Source of the DNA: JAGNLA01 sp964472265
GTDB taxonomy: Bacteria > Caldisericota > Caldisericia > JAAYUI01
DNA: 36,222 bases
NCBI GenBank assembly: GCA_964472265.1
Contig: CAYYJO010000012.1
Location: 1-36,222 of the forward strand
Direction of reading: 5' to 3'
A program made the position numbers and the translations under genes. Of this stretch, positions 16,064-25,528 are shown in pieces; positions within the stretch are counted from its first letter, which is position 1, and every line of letters starts with the position of its first letter. The notes beneath the pieces were generated by a model. It did not search any database, had not been told where the DNA came from, and saw only the letters and a list, made by a program, of their open reading frames with translations.

Positions 16064-19000
16064 CTATTTGCCAGGTATTTCAACAATAAAGGTCACTGTT
16101 CGGTCGATGTATGATTGCACCTTGTCTTTTTCAAGCAGGAAGGTCATGGTCATGACAACTTTTATGTGTGAGGAGCCATTTGCCTGTGCCTTGCTCACAA
16201 CACCTGCCGGTATTCTAAGGTTGTAGCTCCAGGGGGCGACGCCAAGTTGAATCGAAATATCAAGCGGCTGTTTGTCTGACTTTCCCAGGATTGCGTCAAA
16301 GTTATCGGCATCGGAGAACTCGAATCCATACTGGTTTGCCTTGATCAAGCCAACGCCTTGTCGCTGGAAGGAGAACAGACCCGGAACCATGAGCCTTCCG
16401 TCATTAAGCCAGCTAGCTTCGCTCATCTTGGCGGCAAAGCTTGCGTCAAGCTCCTGGTGAGGTACACAGGTGACATCCCATTTGATAACCTGAACGCCAC
16501 CGCAAGCCTTGATTGTGACTGTCAGCGTGCATTTCTCTCCGACCTTTGTTTCTTTGCCGGCCTTTGCCTGGATGATGAGGCTGTTGACATCCTGGCCTGG
16601 ATTGAGGGTGAACGTCTGCTTGAGAATGGTTTTTTCGGAAAGCCCTGAAATCCATTCCTCGACAGACCTTTCAACCTTTACGGCAAAATACTGCTCGGTA
16701 AGGCTCTTGTTGGTTACCCTTACATTCATCTCCACCGGCTCGTCAATTGGCATCTCTGAGCTGATGGTGTCCTTGCCGTTGTCATCCCAGGAGATTGCGT
16801 AGGCGCACTCTTCCTGTTTTCTGACATTCAGGGACAGCGACAGGGTTTTGTGGGTCTTGCCACAGGTGACATAGACATAAATTTTCGACTGCCCTATTCT
16901 TGCTTTCTGGTCGGTGACGCAAGTCAACCTTACAGTCCTTGTTTCGCCAGAACCCATTTGAAGTTCATAGAACTGTGACGATGCCTCAATTTTTTCTCCC
17001 TTTGCCTCTGAAGTGATGAGGAAGAGCGAGTCAACGTCCATGTTGTTTTTTACTGTGAAATTCAGGTAGAACTTCTCTGAAGGGTAAGTCGACATCGATT
17101 TTGTGAGCGTGCCCTTCTCCCAGTCGAGGTCGAAGATGCACTCTGAAAGGTTATTGCTCAGCATCCAGACGAGGAGCGCCTTTTCGCCGCATGCCTGAAC
17201 CGTTACGGTGATCTTGATCTTCTCACCATCAGGCATGTCGTTTGCTGCACGACAGAAAACCTGTATTTCTCTTGATTCATCTGGCTTCAGATTGATCGTC
17301 ATGCCAGGAACATAATCATTGCCAAACCTCAAAAGCCACTGCTGCTGGGAAGTTGAGCCCATCCTGTCATAGCCAAGATCGATGATGAACTTGTTGACTT
17401 CGTTGCCTGTGTTTTTGATGGTGAATGACTGGATATTCTGGATGCCTGCCGATGTGTCGCCACCGATTCCAGTACCGCCTTCATTCCACTGTGCCACATA
17501 GGCGCACTGTGCAGCTTCAGTCGTTGCTTTGAGCTTGATTGCCTTCTTCTGTTTGCCTGAAACTGCTTCAACGGTGAACTCGCAAACTTCGCCACCACTC
17601 AATCCAACATCAGGAGTGACTGCAATCTGTGTCGAAAGATTTGTGCCGTTTGCTGGAACCGTTACAACAGTTGAAAGCGCCTGGTTTGTGAAGCTGACCT
17701 TCCATGCCCTGCACGGAGGCTTCAGATATAGGCTGACTTTGATCTCTGATTCGGTCGTGTTCACAACCTTTATCTTGAGGTAGAACTTGTCGCCGGCCAT
17801 GATCTTTGCGCTGAAGTTGGTTGTGTTGTTCGGCCAGGTGAGATTGAAAGATGACGGCATTGGCGTTATCTCTTCATCATTGCACCATTCGTCGATGACC
17901 TTTGAATTGACCATGCACTTAATGCAATACTTGTAGGTTTCGCCAGCATAAGGATCGCCGTCGCTGATAGTGATGTTCGGGTTCGACTTTGCAACCGTGA
18001 CCGTATCAAGCGGTTCGTCGTTTCGAAACATCTGCACTTCAACCTTGTCGGAATCGTTCCTGAAGGCTGCGTCGGTATTGATTCTGCATGTGATTGTGAC
18101 AACGCTCAGGTCACCCTTGGTTTCAACGGTCAGCTTTGGATCCTCTATCGCTTTGAGAGTTCCGCTGCAAGGGCAGTCAAACTCTGACTTTGCCTGAATT
18201 TCATCCCCGCCAAACTGGGCGACTTTTTTGCCTGACTGGGTGAACCAGCCACTGATGAGGTCAACTGGCGAGAGAATCGAGAGTGAAGCCTTGGCTATCA
18301 TCCTGAAGATGCCAACCTGATTTCCTGCAGGGCTTGAGAGTAGTGGAACCTTTATCGAGAACCTCGGGGGATTGCCTGGATACTGGGAGGTTGTCATGGC
18401 TGAGAGGGTGTATGAACCAAAATTCCTTGATCCGCCAAAAGCCAGCGACATCGTTCTTGGTTTCGGGTCTGACGGTAGTTTGAACGAGATGTAGTTTTTG
18501 GTCTTGTCGTTGACTGTTTCGGGGAACCAGCCGGTTTTTCCAAGAAGCCTCACCACTCCCTTCACAGGAATCGAGGCTGTCCTTGGATTGTCAGTTGCTG
18601 CAATTGGTCTGAAGTCTGCGACCTCAAAAGCCATTTCCGACTGTTTTTCGGTGACATCAGGGCACGAGGATGACGGGAAGAAACCACATCCCTGGTCAAT
18701 TGCAAACCCAACCTGTTCGCCCACGGAGCCGAGTCCAAGGGAGAAATCGTAGAGGCTTGAGATGATTGGAAGTGTGATCTTTGCTGACTGTGACACGTTA
18801 TCTGAGCAGGTATTCTTGAACTCTGCGTAAACATCCGTCCTGCCAAGCTGGCAAGGGTTGCATCCCGGTGAAATGGTTGTCATCTTGCCGGTTGCCGTTG
18901 TGTTGAATGGGATTGCGTTTACGACAAAGGAGAGTTTTCCTCCTGAGAGTCTTGCGCTTGAATAGCCAATTTTGTACGAAGCAACCACCTGGCTGAACTC

Positions 19001-20185
19001 GCCCTTGCCCATGAGCTTAGCGTTGAGCACGGGCTGTTCATAGGCAAAGCCAAGGGTTGACGGGAGGAAGGTTGCATCGATCATGTCGCCGGTTTCGTTG
19101 TTGAAAAGAACCGTTGTTGTAAACGATGGGAGCTGGCTGTTGCGAGACTTTATGTTGACCTTGTAGAGCGAAAGGTTGGCGTCAACGCCGTTGAACTGGG
19201 TTTTAAGATCTGTGTATTCAAGCTTTCTTCCGTTTGTATCGACCACGTCGAGAAGCGGTGTGGCTGTCGGCTTGTCCGAGGCGTAGTGGAGGATTTTGGC
19301 GCCAGTGAGGAAATCGCCTGCAGGATTTGTTGTGGTCACCGATTCAACCGATCCACACTCAACCATCTGCCCGAGCTTTCCTAGTGAAAGTGTTGAGAAA
19401 GCACTCATTGCCCTTGAAATTGCCTTGTTCGGCTGGAGAGGAAGAAGGATGTCCACTCTCTTTTCATTTGCGTCCCAGCCTACGGTTCCACCAAGGTTTT
19501 CGATGATGAAACGGAAAGGAAGCATGGTTGTGCCGTTTACGATGACTGGAACAACCTTCGGGTTTGTTGAAATCTGCTTGTCTGCGCCGTTCACCTTTGC
19601 AGTTCTGTTGCCAATGGTCAACGAGACAGTGTTTGGGGGAAGGTTCACTGTTGCAGTCCTTGTGTCGGCATTCCAGAGGAGGGTTCCACCGGCAGCTTCA
19701 ATGATTGGTCTGATCGAAACATAGGTTGAACCGTTGATTGATATCGGCGGAGTTTTGACTGTAGATTCTGCACAGTCGGTAACCATCTTAGTCTTGTCGA
19801 CCCAGAGCTTGATCACTGTCCCGTCCGAGCTTTCACAGGCTGAAGGAACCCAGACAGGAAGAAGGTTTGACTTGAGGGCAAGTGAGCCGTCGCGGCCGAT
19901 GACCTTAAGGCTGTAGTTGTGTGAGCCCGAGGTCTTGTCAGTGTAGGATGTGTCTGAAGGGTTGAGCGAGGCAATCGGCTTGTCGTCGTTGTTATAGTCA
20001 CGGTAGAGGAAGATGGATGAGAGGCTGGTTTTTGGCCAGGAAAGCGTCACTGAACCTGGCTCGGTTTTTGCCGTAAGCTCGATGAGCGAGAACGGTTTGT
20101 CTGCTGCTGCGACATTTGCCGGCATGATGCCTAAATACGGCATAACCATCATCAGTGTGACGAGAGCAACGAAAAATTTCTTCAT
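16064..20185 (-). CDS. Large exported protein with copper-amine-oxidase N-terminal (stalk) domain and Ig-like repeats
   Basis: A secreted protein of 1373 residues. Start ATG 20185 lies 6 bases after GGAGG; the open frame extends 31 codons upstream without a ribosome site. Order: signal peptide (1-28, ending ANVAAA); fibronectin-III-like domain (about 30-105, GSVTLSWPKT); copper amine oxidase N-terminal-type stalk (about 120-250), seen as ISINGSTYVSIRPIIEAAGG and GTTMLPFRFIIENLGGTVGW; a long beta-rich middle without recognised motifs (about 260-660); an FN3-like segment; then four ~115-residue beta-sandwich repeats (about 790-1240). Three of the four open with the pattern C-x(4)-W (QCAYVAQW, ECIFDLDW, ECAYAISW). 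The same repeat type makes up the 237-residue exported protein near the right end. The stalk domain is a non-catalytic surface module. Function is probably structural or binding; unknown. Confidence 0.85.
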   Translation of the reverse strand: MKKFFVALVTLMMVMPYLGIMPANVAAADKPFSLIELTAKTEPGSVTLSWPKTSLSSIFLYRDYNNDDKPIASLNPSDTSYTDKTSGSHNYSLKVIGRDGSLALKSNLLPVWVPSACESSDGTVIKLWVDKTKMVTDCAESTVKTPPISINGSTYVSIRPIIEAAGGTLLWNADTRTATVNLPPNTVSLTIGNRTAKVNGADKQISTNPKVVPVIVNGTTMLPFRFIIENLGGTVGWDANEKRVDILLPLQPNKAISRAMSAFSTLSLGKLGQMVECGSVESVTTTNPAGDFLTGAKILHYASDKPTATPLLDVVDTNGRKLEYTDLKTQFNGVDANLSLYKVNIKSRNSQLPSFTTTVLFNNETGDMIDATFLPSTLGFAYEQPVLNAKLMGKGEFSQVVASYKIGYSSARLSGGKLSFVVNAIPFNTTATGKMTTISPGCNPCQLGRTDVYAEFKNTCSDNVSQSAKITLPIISSLYDFSLGLGSVGEQVGFAIDQGCGFFPSSSCPDVTEKQSEMAFEVADFRPIAATDNPRTASIPVKGVVRLLGKTGWFPETVNDKTKNYISFKLPSDPKPRTMSLAFGGSRNFGSYTLSAMTTSQYPGNPPRFSIKVPLLSSPAGNQVGIFRMIAKASLSILSPVDLISGWFTQSGKKVAQFGGDEIQAKSEFDCPCSGTLKAIEDPKLTVETKGDLSVVTITCRINTDAAFRNDSDKVEVQMFRNDEPLDTVTVAKSNPNITISDGDPYAGETYKYCIKCMVNSKVIDEWCNDEEITPMPSSFNLTWPNNTTNFSAKIMAGDKFYLKIKVVNTTESEIKVSLYLKPPCRAWKVSFTNQALSTVVTVPANGTNLSTQIAVTPDVGLSGGEVCEFTVEAVSGKQKKAIKLKATTEAAQCAYVAQWNEGGTGIGGDTSAGIQNIQSFTIKNTGNEVNKFIIDLGYDRMGSTSQQQWLLRFGNDYVPGMTINLKPDESREIQVFCRAANDMPDGEKIKITVTVQACGEKALLVWMLSNNLSECIFDLDWEKGTLTKSMSTYPSEKFYLNFTVKNNMDVDSLFLITSEAKGEKIEASSQFYELQMGSGETRTVRLTCVTDQKARIGQSKIYVYVTCGKTHKTLSLSLNVRKQEECAYAISWDDNGKDTISSEMPIDEPVEMNVRVTNKSLTEQYFAVKVERSVEEWISGLSEKTILKQTFTLNPGQDVNSLIIQAKAGKETKVGEKCTLTVTIKACGGVQVIKWDVTCVPHQELDASFAAKMSEASWLNDGRLMVPGLFSFQRQGVGLIKANQYGFEFSDADNFDAILGKSDKQPLDISIQLGVAPWSYNLRIPAGVVSKAQANGSSHIKVVMTMTFLLEKDKVQSYIDRTVTFIVEIPGK

Positions 20186-20226
20186 GCAATCCTCCAAAAA
20201 GCCATTTGAATGTGTTTCAAATTTCA

Positions 20227-20256
20227 ATAATACTACATCATAAAATATAGGGGCAA
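20227..20256 (-). promoter_or_regulatory. Predicted promoter of the stalk-domain protein gene
   Basis: On the minus strand TTGCCC (20256-20251) and TATTAT (20232-20227) with an 18-base spacer, about 35 bases before the GGAGG site. The -10 box is good (5 of 6), the -35 box weak. Confidence 0.4.
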
Positions 20257-20290
20257 AGGATAAAAGCCGGTTAAACACTGATTATTTCAA

Positions 20291-20755
20291 TTAAAAAAGC
20301 GTTTGTTGGAGATGCTTGATCAGACTCTTCAAAAATTTGAAGGCGATGTCATAAATTTCACGGTCTTTTGAGGCTCGGGGACCTGCAACATTCAAAGTTT
20401 TGATATTGTTTCTGGCTATCCAGTTATGGACGATTTTTTGCGGTTTCGATGCTTTCGGGGTGACGAGCAATACCGGTTTACCATGTTTGGCGCAGTAAAT
20501 TATAGTCAGCAAGGTGCCACCGTTTGGTTTCTGCCTTGTGATGATCAGCGTTCCATCCGAATCAATCACATTCTTTTCAGTTCTCGTCTCGTAGTCCGAA
20601 GTTCTTGTCTCGTTGAGGCGGTAGCAATCCTTTATGCAGCCGTCTTCTGCAAGCCTGCCTTTCGGGCACCATCCACCGTGCTCGATCTTCATTTCAATTG
20701 CTGCGTCGAGTGCCGCCCTGTCAACACCGGTCTGTCCACCTGAAACAATCTTCAT
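20291..20755 (-). CDS. Putative molybdenum-carrier / YpsA-like nucleotide-binding protein
   Basis: A cytosolic 154-residue protein of the cpYpsA (putative molybdenum carrier) family within the SLOG/Rossmann superfamily. Diagnostic stretches: SGGQTGVDRAALDAAI at the N-terminus, GGWCPKGRLAEDG at about 27-39, Y-x-L-x-E-T, and RTEKNVIDSDGTLII near the middle. The family is thought to bind a nucleotide or small ligand; metal carriage has weak support and is a family name only. Its ATG overlaps the stop of the dockerin gene by 4 nt (ATGA), so it is the last gene of that operon, an unexpected partner for exported proteins. Length fits the family. Confidence 0.87.
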   Translation of the reverse strand: MKIVSGGQTGVDRAALDAAIEMKIEHGGWCPKGRLAEDGCIKDCYRLNETRTSDYETRTEKNVIDSDGTLIITRQKPNGGTLLTIIYCAKHGKPVLLVTPKASKPQKIVHNWIARNNIKTLNVAGPRASKDREIYDIAFKFLKSLIKHLQQTLF

Positions 20756-22371
20756 TTTCTTGCACCAAAGCAGGCAAAATCAAGAATCGTTACGGTTCCA
20801 TCGCCGTCCACATCACACCTTCTTGAAATCTCCCATGGTTTCCCGGTTGCAGCCTTCCCGATATTCGTCAGCACGATGAAAGCATCGGCGAAATCAATCC
20901 TTCCGTCAAGGTTGACATCCAGCCCGTCCGGTTCTTTTTCGGTCACCGTCACATAACAGATTGAGCTTTCCCTGCCACCGTCGCCGTCAACTTCAGCTGT
21001 TACTTTCAAGTCAGACTTGAACTGCGGGAGCGTGAACCTGAATGAGACCGTTTCGTTCGGGTTGCATCGTTTCATCGATGCAAGCACAAGACCGTTTGCC
21101 TTTGTCTCAAATGTCATTCTGGAACCGCCAACATTTTTCACGCCAAAACCGAATTCGTAGTCTCTCCAGCCCTTGTAGATTTTGATGGATTTGGCCATTT
21201 CAATTTCAGGCTTTGGCGGTTGTGATGATTTGAACGCCCACAAGCCGCCACCGGTTGTCATGACCATGAATCCGTCATCGGTTGGCACAGGGGGCGCCTG
21301 GATGTAGACCGGAAGCTCGATTGGGTCGTAGGGCAGACCGTCTCTTACGTCATAAGCCTGAAGAACCTTTGATTTTGTGTAACATGTAACGAGGGCGACA
21401 CTGCCCGATACCGGAACATACTGGTTCCATCTGGCAAGCTCTGAATCATGCGACCAAATCTCCTTGCCGTCATAATCAACGCAGACAATTTTGTTTGGCG
21501 TGGCGAAGATGATTCTGTCCTCAAGCATGGTCGCATGACGAAACGACCAGAATGGCGATTCAACCTTGGCGCTGTCGTCAATCTCCCAGACCTTCTCCCA
21601 CCTGTTGTAGCGTCTGTCGAGCTTCCAGGCAAACCATTTTGAATTTGGCCTGTAGCCAACAATCATATCCTTGTTTGAAGCGAAACCGCCTTCGTGTTTG
21701 AGGGCTTCTTTTGGCAACGGGACGAGAGGTTCGCCGGCAACATCCAGATGAACCGGACAGATGATGGATTCACCAGCGAGTTTAAGGGGTGGCACCTGAA
21801 CGCCTGTGTTTTTGGCAATCTTGAGAACCTTTCCAACCTGGGCTTCATGGATATAAACCTTGTCTTCCACATTCACAGCAATCTTTGCTATTCCGGTTTC
21901 GCCGTATGCAAGCGGACAAACCATTGAAAGATCGGTGGCAGCCTTGATGGGATAGGTGAAATCCCAAAGGAGTTTCCCCGTATCCAGCGCAAGGCAGTAG
22001 AGCTTTTTTGTGCCAGTGAAATAGACCATCTGTCCGGCAATCGTCGGTGAGCCTTCGTAATCAAGCGCGTTTATCATGAAAAGCAGCTGTCGGTCGAGCG
22101 CTTCAGAAAAACTCCAGACCAATGTTCCTGTCCGGTCAAAAGCCTTAACATTGACTGAATATTCCTCATTCCTGAGGATATATTTGCAAATCCTGTACGT
22201 TTCAAAAGTGACAGGCGTGAAAACCCTCGTGCCAGGCGGGCCAAAGTTTTCCATCCAGCTGTATGAAAAAGACGGCCAAATCCTTACATCGGTTGAGTTT
22301 GAGCGAGTGCTTGAACCGGCAAACGTTGTCCAGCCCAAAATCACGGACAGAACAAGGCTCAAAAGCCTCAT
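20752..22371 (-). CDS. Exported PQQ-type propeller protein with C-terminal type I dockerin
   Basis: A secreted protein of 539 residues. A signal peptide (about 1-20) is followed by a beta-propeller with PQQ-like blade motifs (LYCLALDTGKLLWDF, IVCVDYDGKEIWSHD, GGGLWAFKS) up to about residue 390, then an Ig-like domain of ~95 residues. The C-terminus (482-539) is a dockerin: two EF-hand-type loops, DVNLDGRIDFAD (485-496) and DVDGDGTVTILD (520-531), each with Asp/Asn at ligand positions 1, 3, 5 and 12. Dockerins bind cohesins with high affinity and need Ca2+. The gene immediately upstream, overlapping by 4 nt (ATGA), encodes a protein ending in a cohesin-like domain, so the pair may assemble outside the cell. 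No catalytic residues were recognised in the propeller. Confidence 0.87.
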   Translation of the reverse strand: MRLLSLVLSVILGWTTFAGSSTRSNSTDVRIWPSFSYSWMENFGPPGTRVFTPVTFETYRICKYILRNEEYSVNVKAFDRTGTLVWSFSEALDRQLLFMINALDYEGSPTIAGQMVYFTGTKKLYCLALDTGKLLWDFTYPIKAATDLSMVCPLAYGETGIAKIAVNVEDKVYIHEAQVGKVLKIAKNTGVQVPPLKLAGESIICPVHLDVAGEPLVPLPKEALKHEGGFASNKDMIVGYRPNSKWFAWKLDRRYNRWEKVWEIDDSAKVESPFWSFRHATMLEDRIIFATPNKIVCVDYDGKEIWSHDSELARWNQYVPVSGSVALVTCYTKSKVLQAYDVRDGLPYDPIELPVYIQAPPVPTDDGFMVMTTGGGLWAFKSSQPPKPEIEMAKSIKIYKGWRDYEFGFGVKNVGGSRMTFETKANGLVLASMKRCNPNETVSFRFTLPQFKSDLKVTAEVDGDGGRESSICYVTVTEKEPDGLDVNLDGRIDFADAFIVLTNIGKAATGKPWEISRRCDVDGDGTVTILDFACFGARK

Positions 22372-25300
22372 GGTTTTTCGATTGGTATCACAACGGCGTT
22401 TGTCGGGTGTGGGGTGATTCGCTCCCCATCAGAGTCGTAAAGCTCGACGTTTGCGGGATCAAGAATCAGTTCGCCGTCCTTGACCGCCTTGAAGGTGATT
22501 GTAAACAGCAGCCCATCGCCCTCTGCGCCTGTTTTGCCGATTCTGACAGGGCCATTGATGCTCAACTCCCCGGCAATCAGCTCTTTCCATGCAAAGAACG
22601 TTGTTGCATCGGATTTCATGAAGTCGCCTTCGGTCACGTCAAACACTGACACACGCGAACTTTGGTAGGAAAATCTGAACTTGCAGGCCATCAGATCGAA
22701 TGCTCCCTTGACCAGTACCTTCACCTCAAAGCTCTCGCCAGACCTAACGCTTTCTGGTGCTTCAAACTGGATTTGTGGTGGCTCAACCATTGTTCCGGTC
22801 AGCTCGAATTTGAAAGGAACCTCTGTCTTCCAGGTGGCAAGCGTTGTCGAATTGATGGCTATCTTGTCCTCGAATATGTCGCCCGGGGCTGCAAAGTCAT
22901 CGGCTTTCACACGCAGGCGGTAGGTGAGTTTTTCACCTGGCGAGATCGACGGCGTAACAAGCTCGGAAACTTCCCCGTCAAGCGTTTCAATGAACACGCC
23001 TTCAAAACCTTTGCCTGGAATCCTTGGACAGACAATTTTGTAAGACTGCGGCAATCCCGACTCATTTGAAACCGAGAGGTCAAAGGTCGCTGATTTCTGC
23101 TTTGGTAGAACGAGCTTAAGCGCAACATTTTTAGGTGTGGCAAAACGGCCAAACCTGTCCTTTAGGGTTTCAAGATCAGCACTCACCGTCACCTCTTCAC
23201 CTTTGAGCGCCACAACATCGGTTATGTACTCAGGGAAACCGCTCATGACGATCTTTAGCCTGTGGACGCCTGGCTCAAGCTCAAGGTTTTGCGGTGATGC
23301 GCCTATCAGTCTGTCGTCGATGTAAACGTAAGCGCCGGCAGGTTTGCTCTGGATGTGGAATGTTGCGGTTTTTGGAATTATCCTTTGCAGAAAGTAAAAC
23401 ACTTTCAGCGGTGACGGCGGGACCTCGACAATACTCTCGTAATCCTCATACCCTTCAAGCTGAACCTTCACCCAGTATTTGCCTGGCTGGAGATGTCGAA
23501 GGGTAAGCGGGGCAATGCCAACCTTTTGATTGTTCAGGTAAACCTCGCCCATTGCAGGCATTCCATCTATCTCAATGGATTCCCTGCCCCAGAGCGGTTT
23601 TGGGAAATCCAGAATCAGCGACTGGGTTTTTGAGTAGAATTCCATCTTGCACGCAAAAGCGTCCTTTAACAGACCGGACGGCAGGAAGACCATCCCGTCA
23701 CGGAGAAGTGGCGGTTTTGAAAGGGTTGCTTCTATATCATCTATGAGGCATGTGGTTGAATCGATGTTCAGTTCTATTTTTGTTTCCTGATATTCAACAA
23801 TTGCCGTTTTGTCGTCGGCATTCCAGGCAAAATCACAAGGGATGATTTCTTTGAGGAAATCCATCGGCACATAAGATGAGCCGTTTTCTATGAACGCCGG
23901 AACCTTGAGTGTGAACCCTCTGGCGCTAATCCATGTTTCATTCCTGCCAAAGCCGATCTTGCCCACCGCCCTGTCAGGGTTGTCCAGCGTCGCAACAATT
24001 GCAACAACAGCGTTTCCACCGGTTGAAGTGACTTTTATCTGCGCTTCTTTTGTTTGTCCCGGCTCCAGGCATTTTGGATCAAAGTTCACTTTGACATCGC
24101 CCACTTCATTGAAGGCAATGGAGCTCTTGCCATCAAAAGTGAATGGCTGGCAATCTGTACCGTTTTCTACTGTCATCTTGCCTGAGATTGCCGTCTGGCC
24201 TGGATTCCTGACGCCGACTGTTGCTGTGGCTTCGGCTGAAACAATGCCAAGATCGATCACTGGCGGTTCAAGAACAAGCCTTGGGGATGGCGGTGATGGC
24301 GGAGAAAATATAACAGTGTAATAGAGCTGCCCTTTGCCTCTGACATCGGTTTCTGATCTGCCCACGAGCGCAAACGGAGACTGGGTGATGCAGGAAACAG
24401 GCGGTTCATCAGAGTTCCTGTTGTTGAGTTTACCAATTGCAGGGTAACCGGCGTCTGAAGTCTTCACAATCATCTGTGGCTCACCACCGATTATGAAACC
24501 TATGCCAAGTCCGGCGCTGCTCTTGAAAAATGCGTAGTTTCCATCATTGCTGGTTGCCATGACCTTGGATGACAGCCTTGCGAGAATGGCTCCCGAGCTG
24601 GCATCGATTGACACAGAACCCTTGTGGCCAAGGCCGTTGTCGTTGAGGATGAGATATTTCCCGTTGTCGGTGACAAGATCGAGCGACCAGACTTTGGTTG
24701 TGCTGGCCGTCTGTGTGAACTTGCCTGGAACAGTCATTACGAGTCTGAAGTTGTCGCCGTTGTAGTCACAGGAGTAGATGCCGTTTGTGTTTGTTACACC
24801 AACCTTTGCCTTGTAAAAAACCTTCATCGTGTCGCGGGACATTCCGATTGGCGAAATGATGGCTCCTGGGCCATCTTTGGAGTATTCAAACTTTGTGCCT
24901 GTCCATTTGGGTCTGCCGATGAAGAACGGGTTCTGCCCGTCCGTGTCCATCACAATAAATGTGAGACAAGTTCCTTTTTTGCCCTTGTCCTTGACTGTGC
25001 CCCTGGCAACGCCAAAAAATCTCTGACCGTTGGCATTGAGCCTGAACCACAAAAGATCCCAGTAAATGTTTACCCCATCAAAAGAGGTATCAGGGAGCAC
25101 TGCAGTTTTCATTGTCTTTCCCTCGGCATCGATTGAGACAAGGTAGCGCCTGTTGCCGGAAGTGCCGATAAAACTGACGTAGTTTCCGTACTTTGGCAGC
25201 TGCGGCTCAGAGACGTTTCTGATGTTTCCGGGAGCTTGAGCCGGACCCTTGATCGAGTTTGGCCGAAAGATGGTTTTGAGCGATTTTGCGTACATGTTCA

Positions 25301-25496
25301 CAAGATCCATGGTCATCATCGTCAGGTTTGAGTTCTCGTCTTGCATGCAGATGTACTGCATGTTGGCTGTCGAGCATGAAGCCACCTTTTCAATGTTGAA
25401 CTTGGTGAGGATGTGGGCTTCGGTGGTGGTGGCTGCCTTTGATGATGGAAATGTCAGGAATGAAACGGCAATGCAAAGAGCAATCAGTTTTTTCAT
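22368..25496 (-). CDS. Exported PEGA/stalk-domain protein with C-terminal cohesin-like domain
   Basis: A secreted protein of 1042 residues. Order: signal peptide (1-21, MKKLIALCIAVSFLTFPSS); propeller-like region with TolB-type pieces (about 30-390); a Pro/Ser linker (SPPSPPSPR); an Ig/ASPM-like domain (about 400-505, IDLGIVSAEATATVGVRNPG); copper-amine-oxidase N-terminal-type stalk (about 515-632, NGSSYVPMDFLKEI); two PEGA domains (about 640-695 and 710-775, NNQKVGIAPLTL and DDRLIGASPQNLEL); an Ig-like domain (about 790-900); and a cohesin-like domain (906-1042). The latter shows V-x-S-G-E-S-F-E-V-K-V, F-R-F-S-Y-Q and LLFTITFKAV followed by YDSDGERI. No Shine-Dalgarno is visible before the ATG, which follows the alcohol dehydrogenase stop by 32 bases. 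It is coupled to the dockerin gene. A surface scaffold role is inferred. Confidence 0.85.
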   Translation of the reverse strand: MKKLIALCIAVSFLTFPSSKAATTTEAHILTKFNIEKVASCSTANMQYICMQDENSNLTMMTMDLVNMYAKSLKTIFRPNSIKGPAQAPGNIRNVSEPQLPKYGNYVSFIGTSGNRRYLVSIDAEGKTMKTAVLPDTSFDGVNIYWDLLWFRLNANGQRFFGVARGTVKDKGKKGTCLTFIVMDTDGQNPFFIGRPKWTGTKFEYSKDGPGAIISPIGMSRDTMKVFYKAKVGVTNTNGIYSCDYNGDNFRLVMTVPGKFTQTASTTKVWSLDLVTDNGKYLILNDNGLGHKGSVSIDASSGAILARLSSKVMATSNDGNYAFFKSSAGLGIGFIIGGEPQMIVKTSDAGYPAIGKLNNRNSDEPPVSCITQSPFALVGRSETDVRGKGQLYYTVIFSPPSPPSPRLVLEPPVIDLGIVSAEATATVGVRNPGQTAISGKMTVENGTDCQPFTFDGKSSIAFNEVGDVKVNFDPKCLEPGQTKEAQIKVTSTGGNAVVAIVATLDNPDRAVGKIGFGRNETWISARGFTLKVPAFIENGSSYVPMDFLKEIIPCDFAWNADDKTAIVEYQETKIELNIDSTTCLIDDIEATLSKPPLLRDGMVFLPSGLLKDAFACKMEFYSKTQSLILDFPKPLWGRESIEIDGMPAMGEVYLNNQKVGIAPLTLRHLQPGKYWVKVQLEGYEDYESIVEVPPSPLKVFYFLQRIIPKTATFHIQSKPAGAYVYIDDRLIGASPQNLELEPGVHRLKIVMSGFPEYITDVVALKGEEVTVSADLETLKDRFGRFATPKNVALKLVLPKQKSATFDLSVSNESGLPQSYKIVCPRIPGKGFEGVFIETLDGEVSELVTPSISPGEKLTYRLRVKADDFAAPGDIFEDKIAINSTTLATWKTEVPFKFELTGTMVEPPQIQFEAPESVRSGESFEVKVLVKGAFDLMACKFRFSYQSSRVSVFDVTEGDFMKSDATTFFAWKELIAGELSINGPVRIGKTGAEGDGLLFTITFKAVKDGELILDPANVELYDSDGERITPHPTNAVVIPIEKP

Positions 25497-25528
25497 CTAT
25501 GAAATATTAACAGGAATGCAAAAGATTT

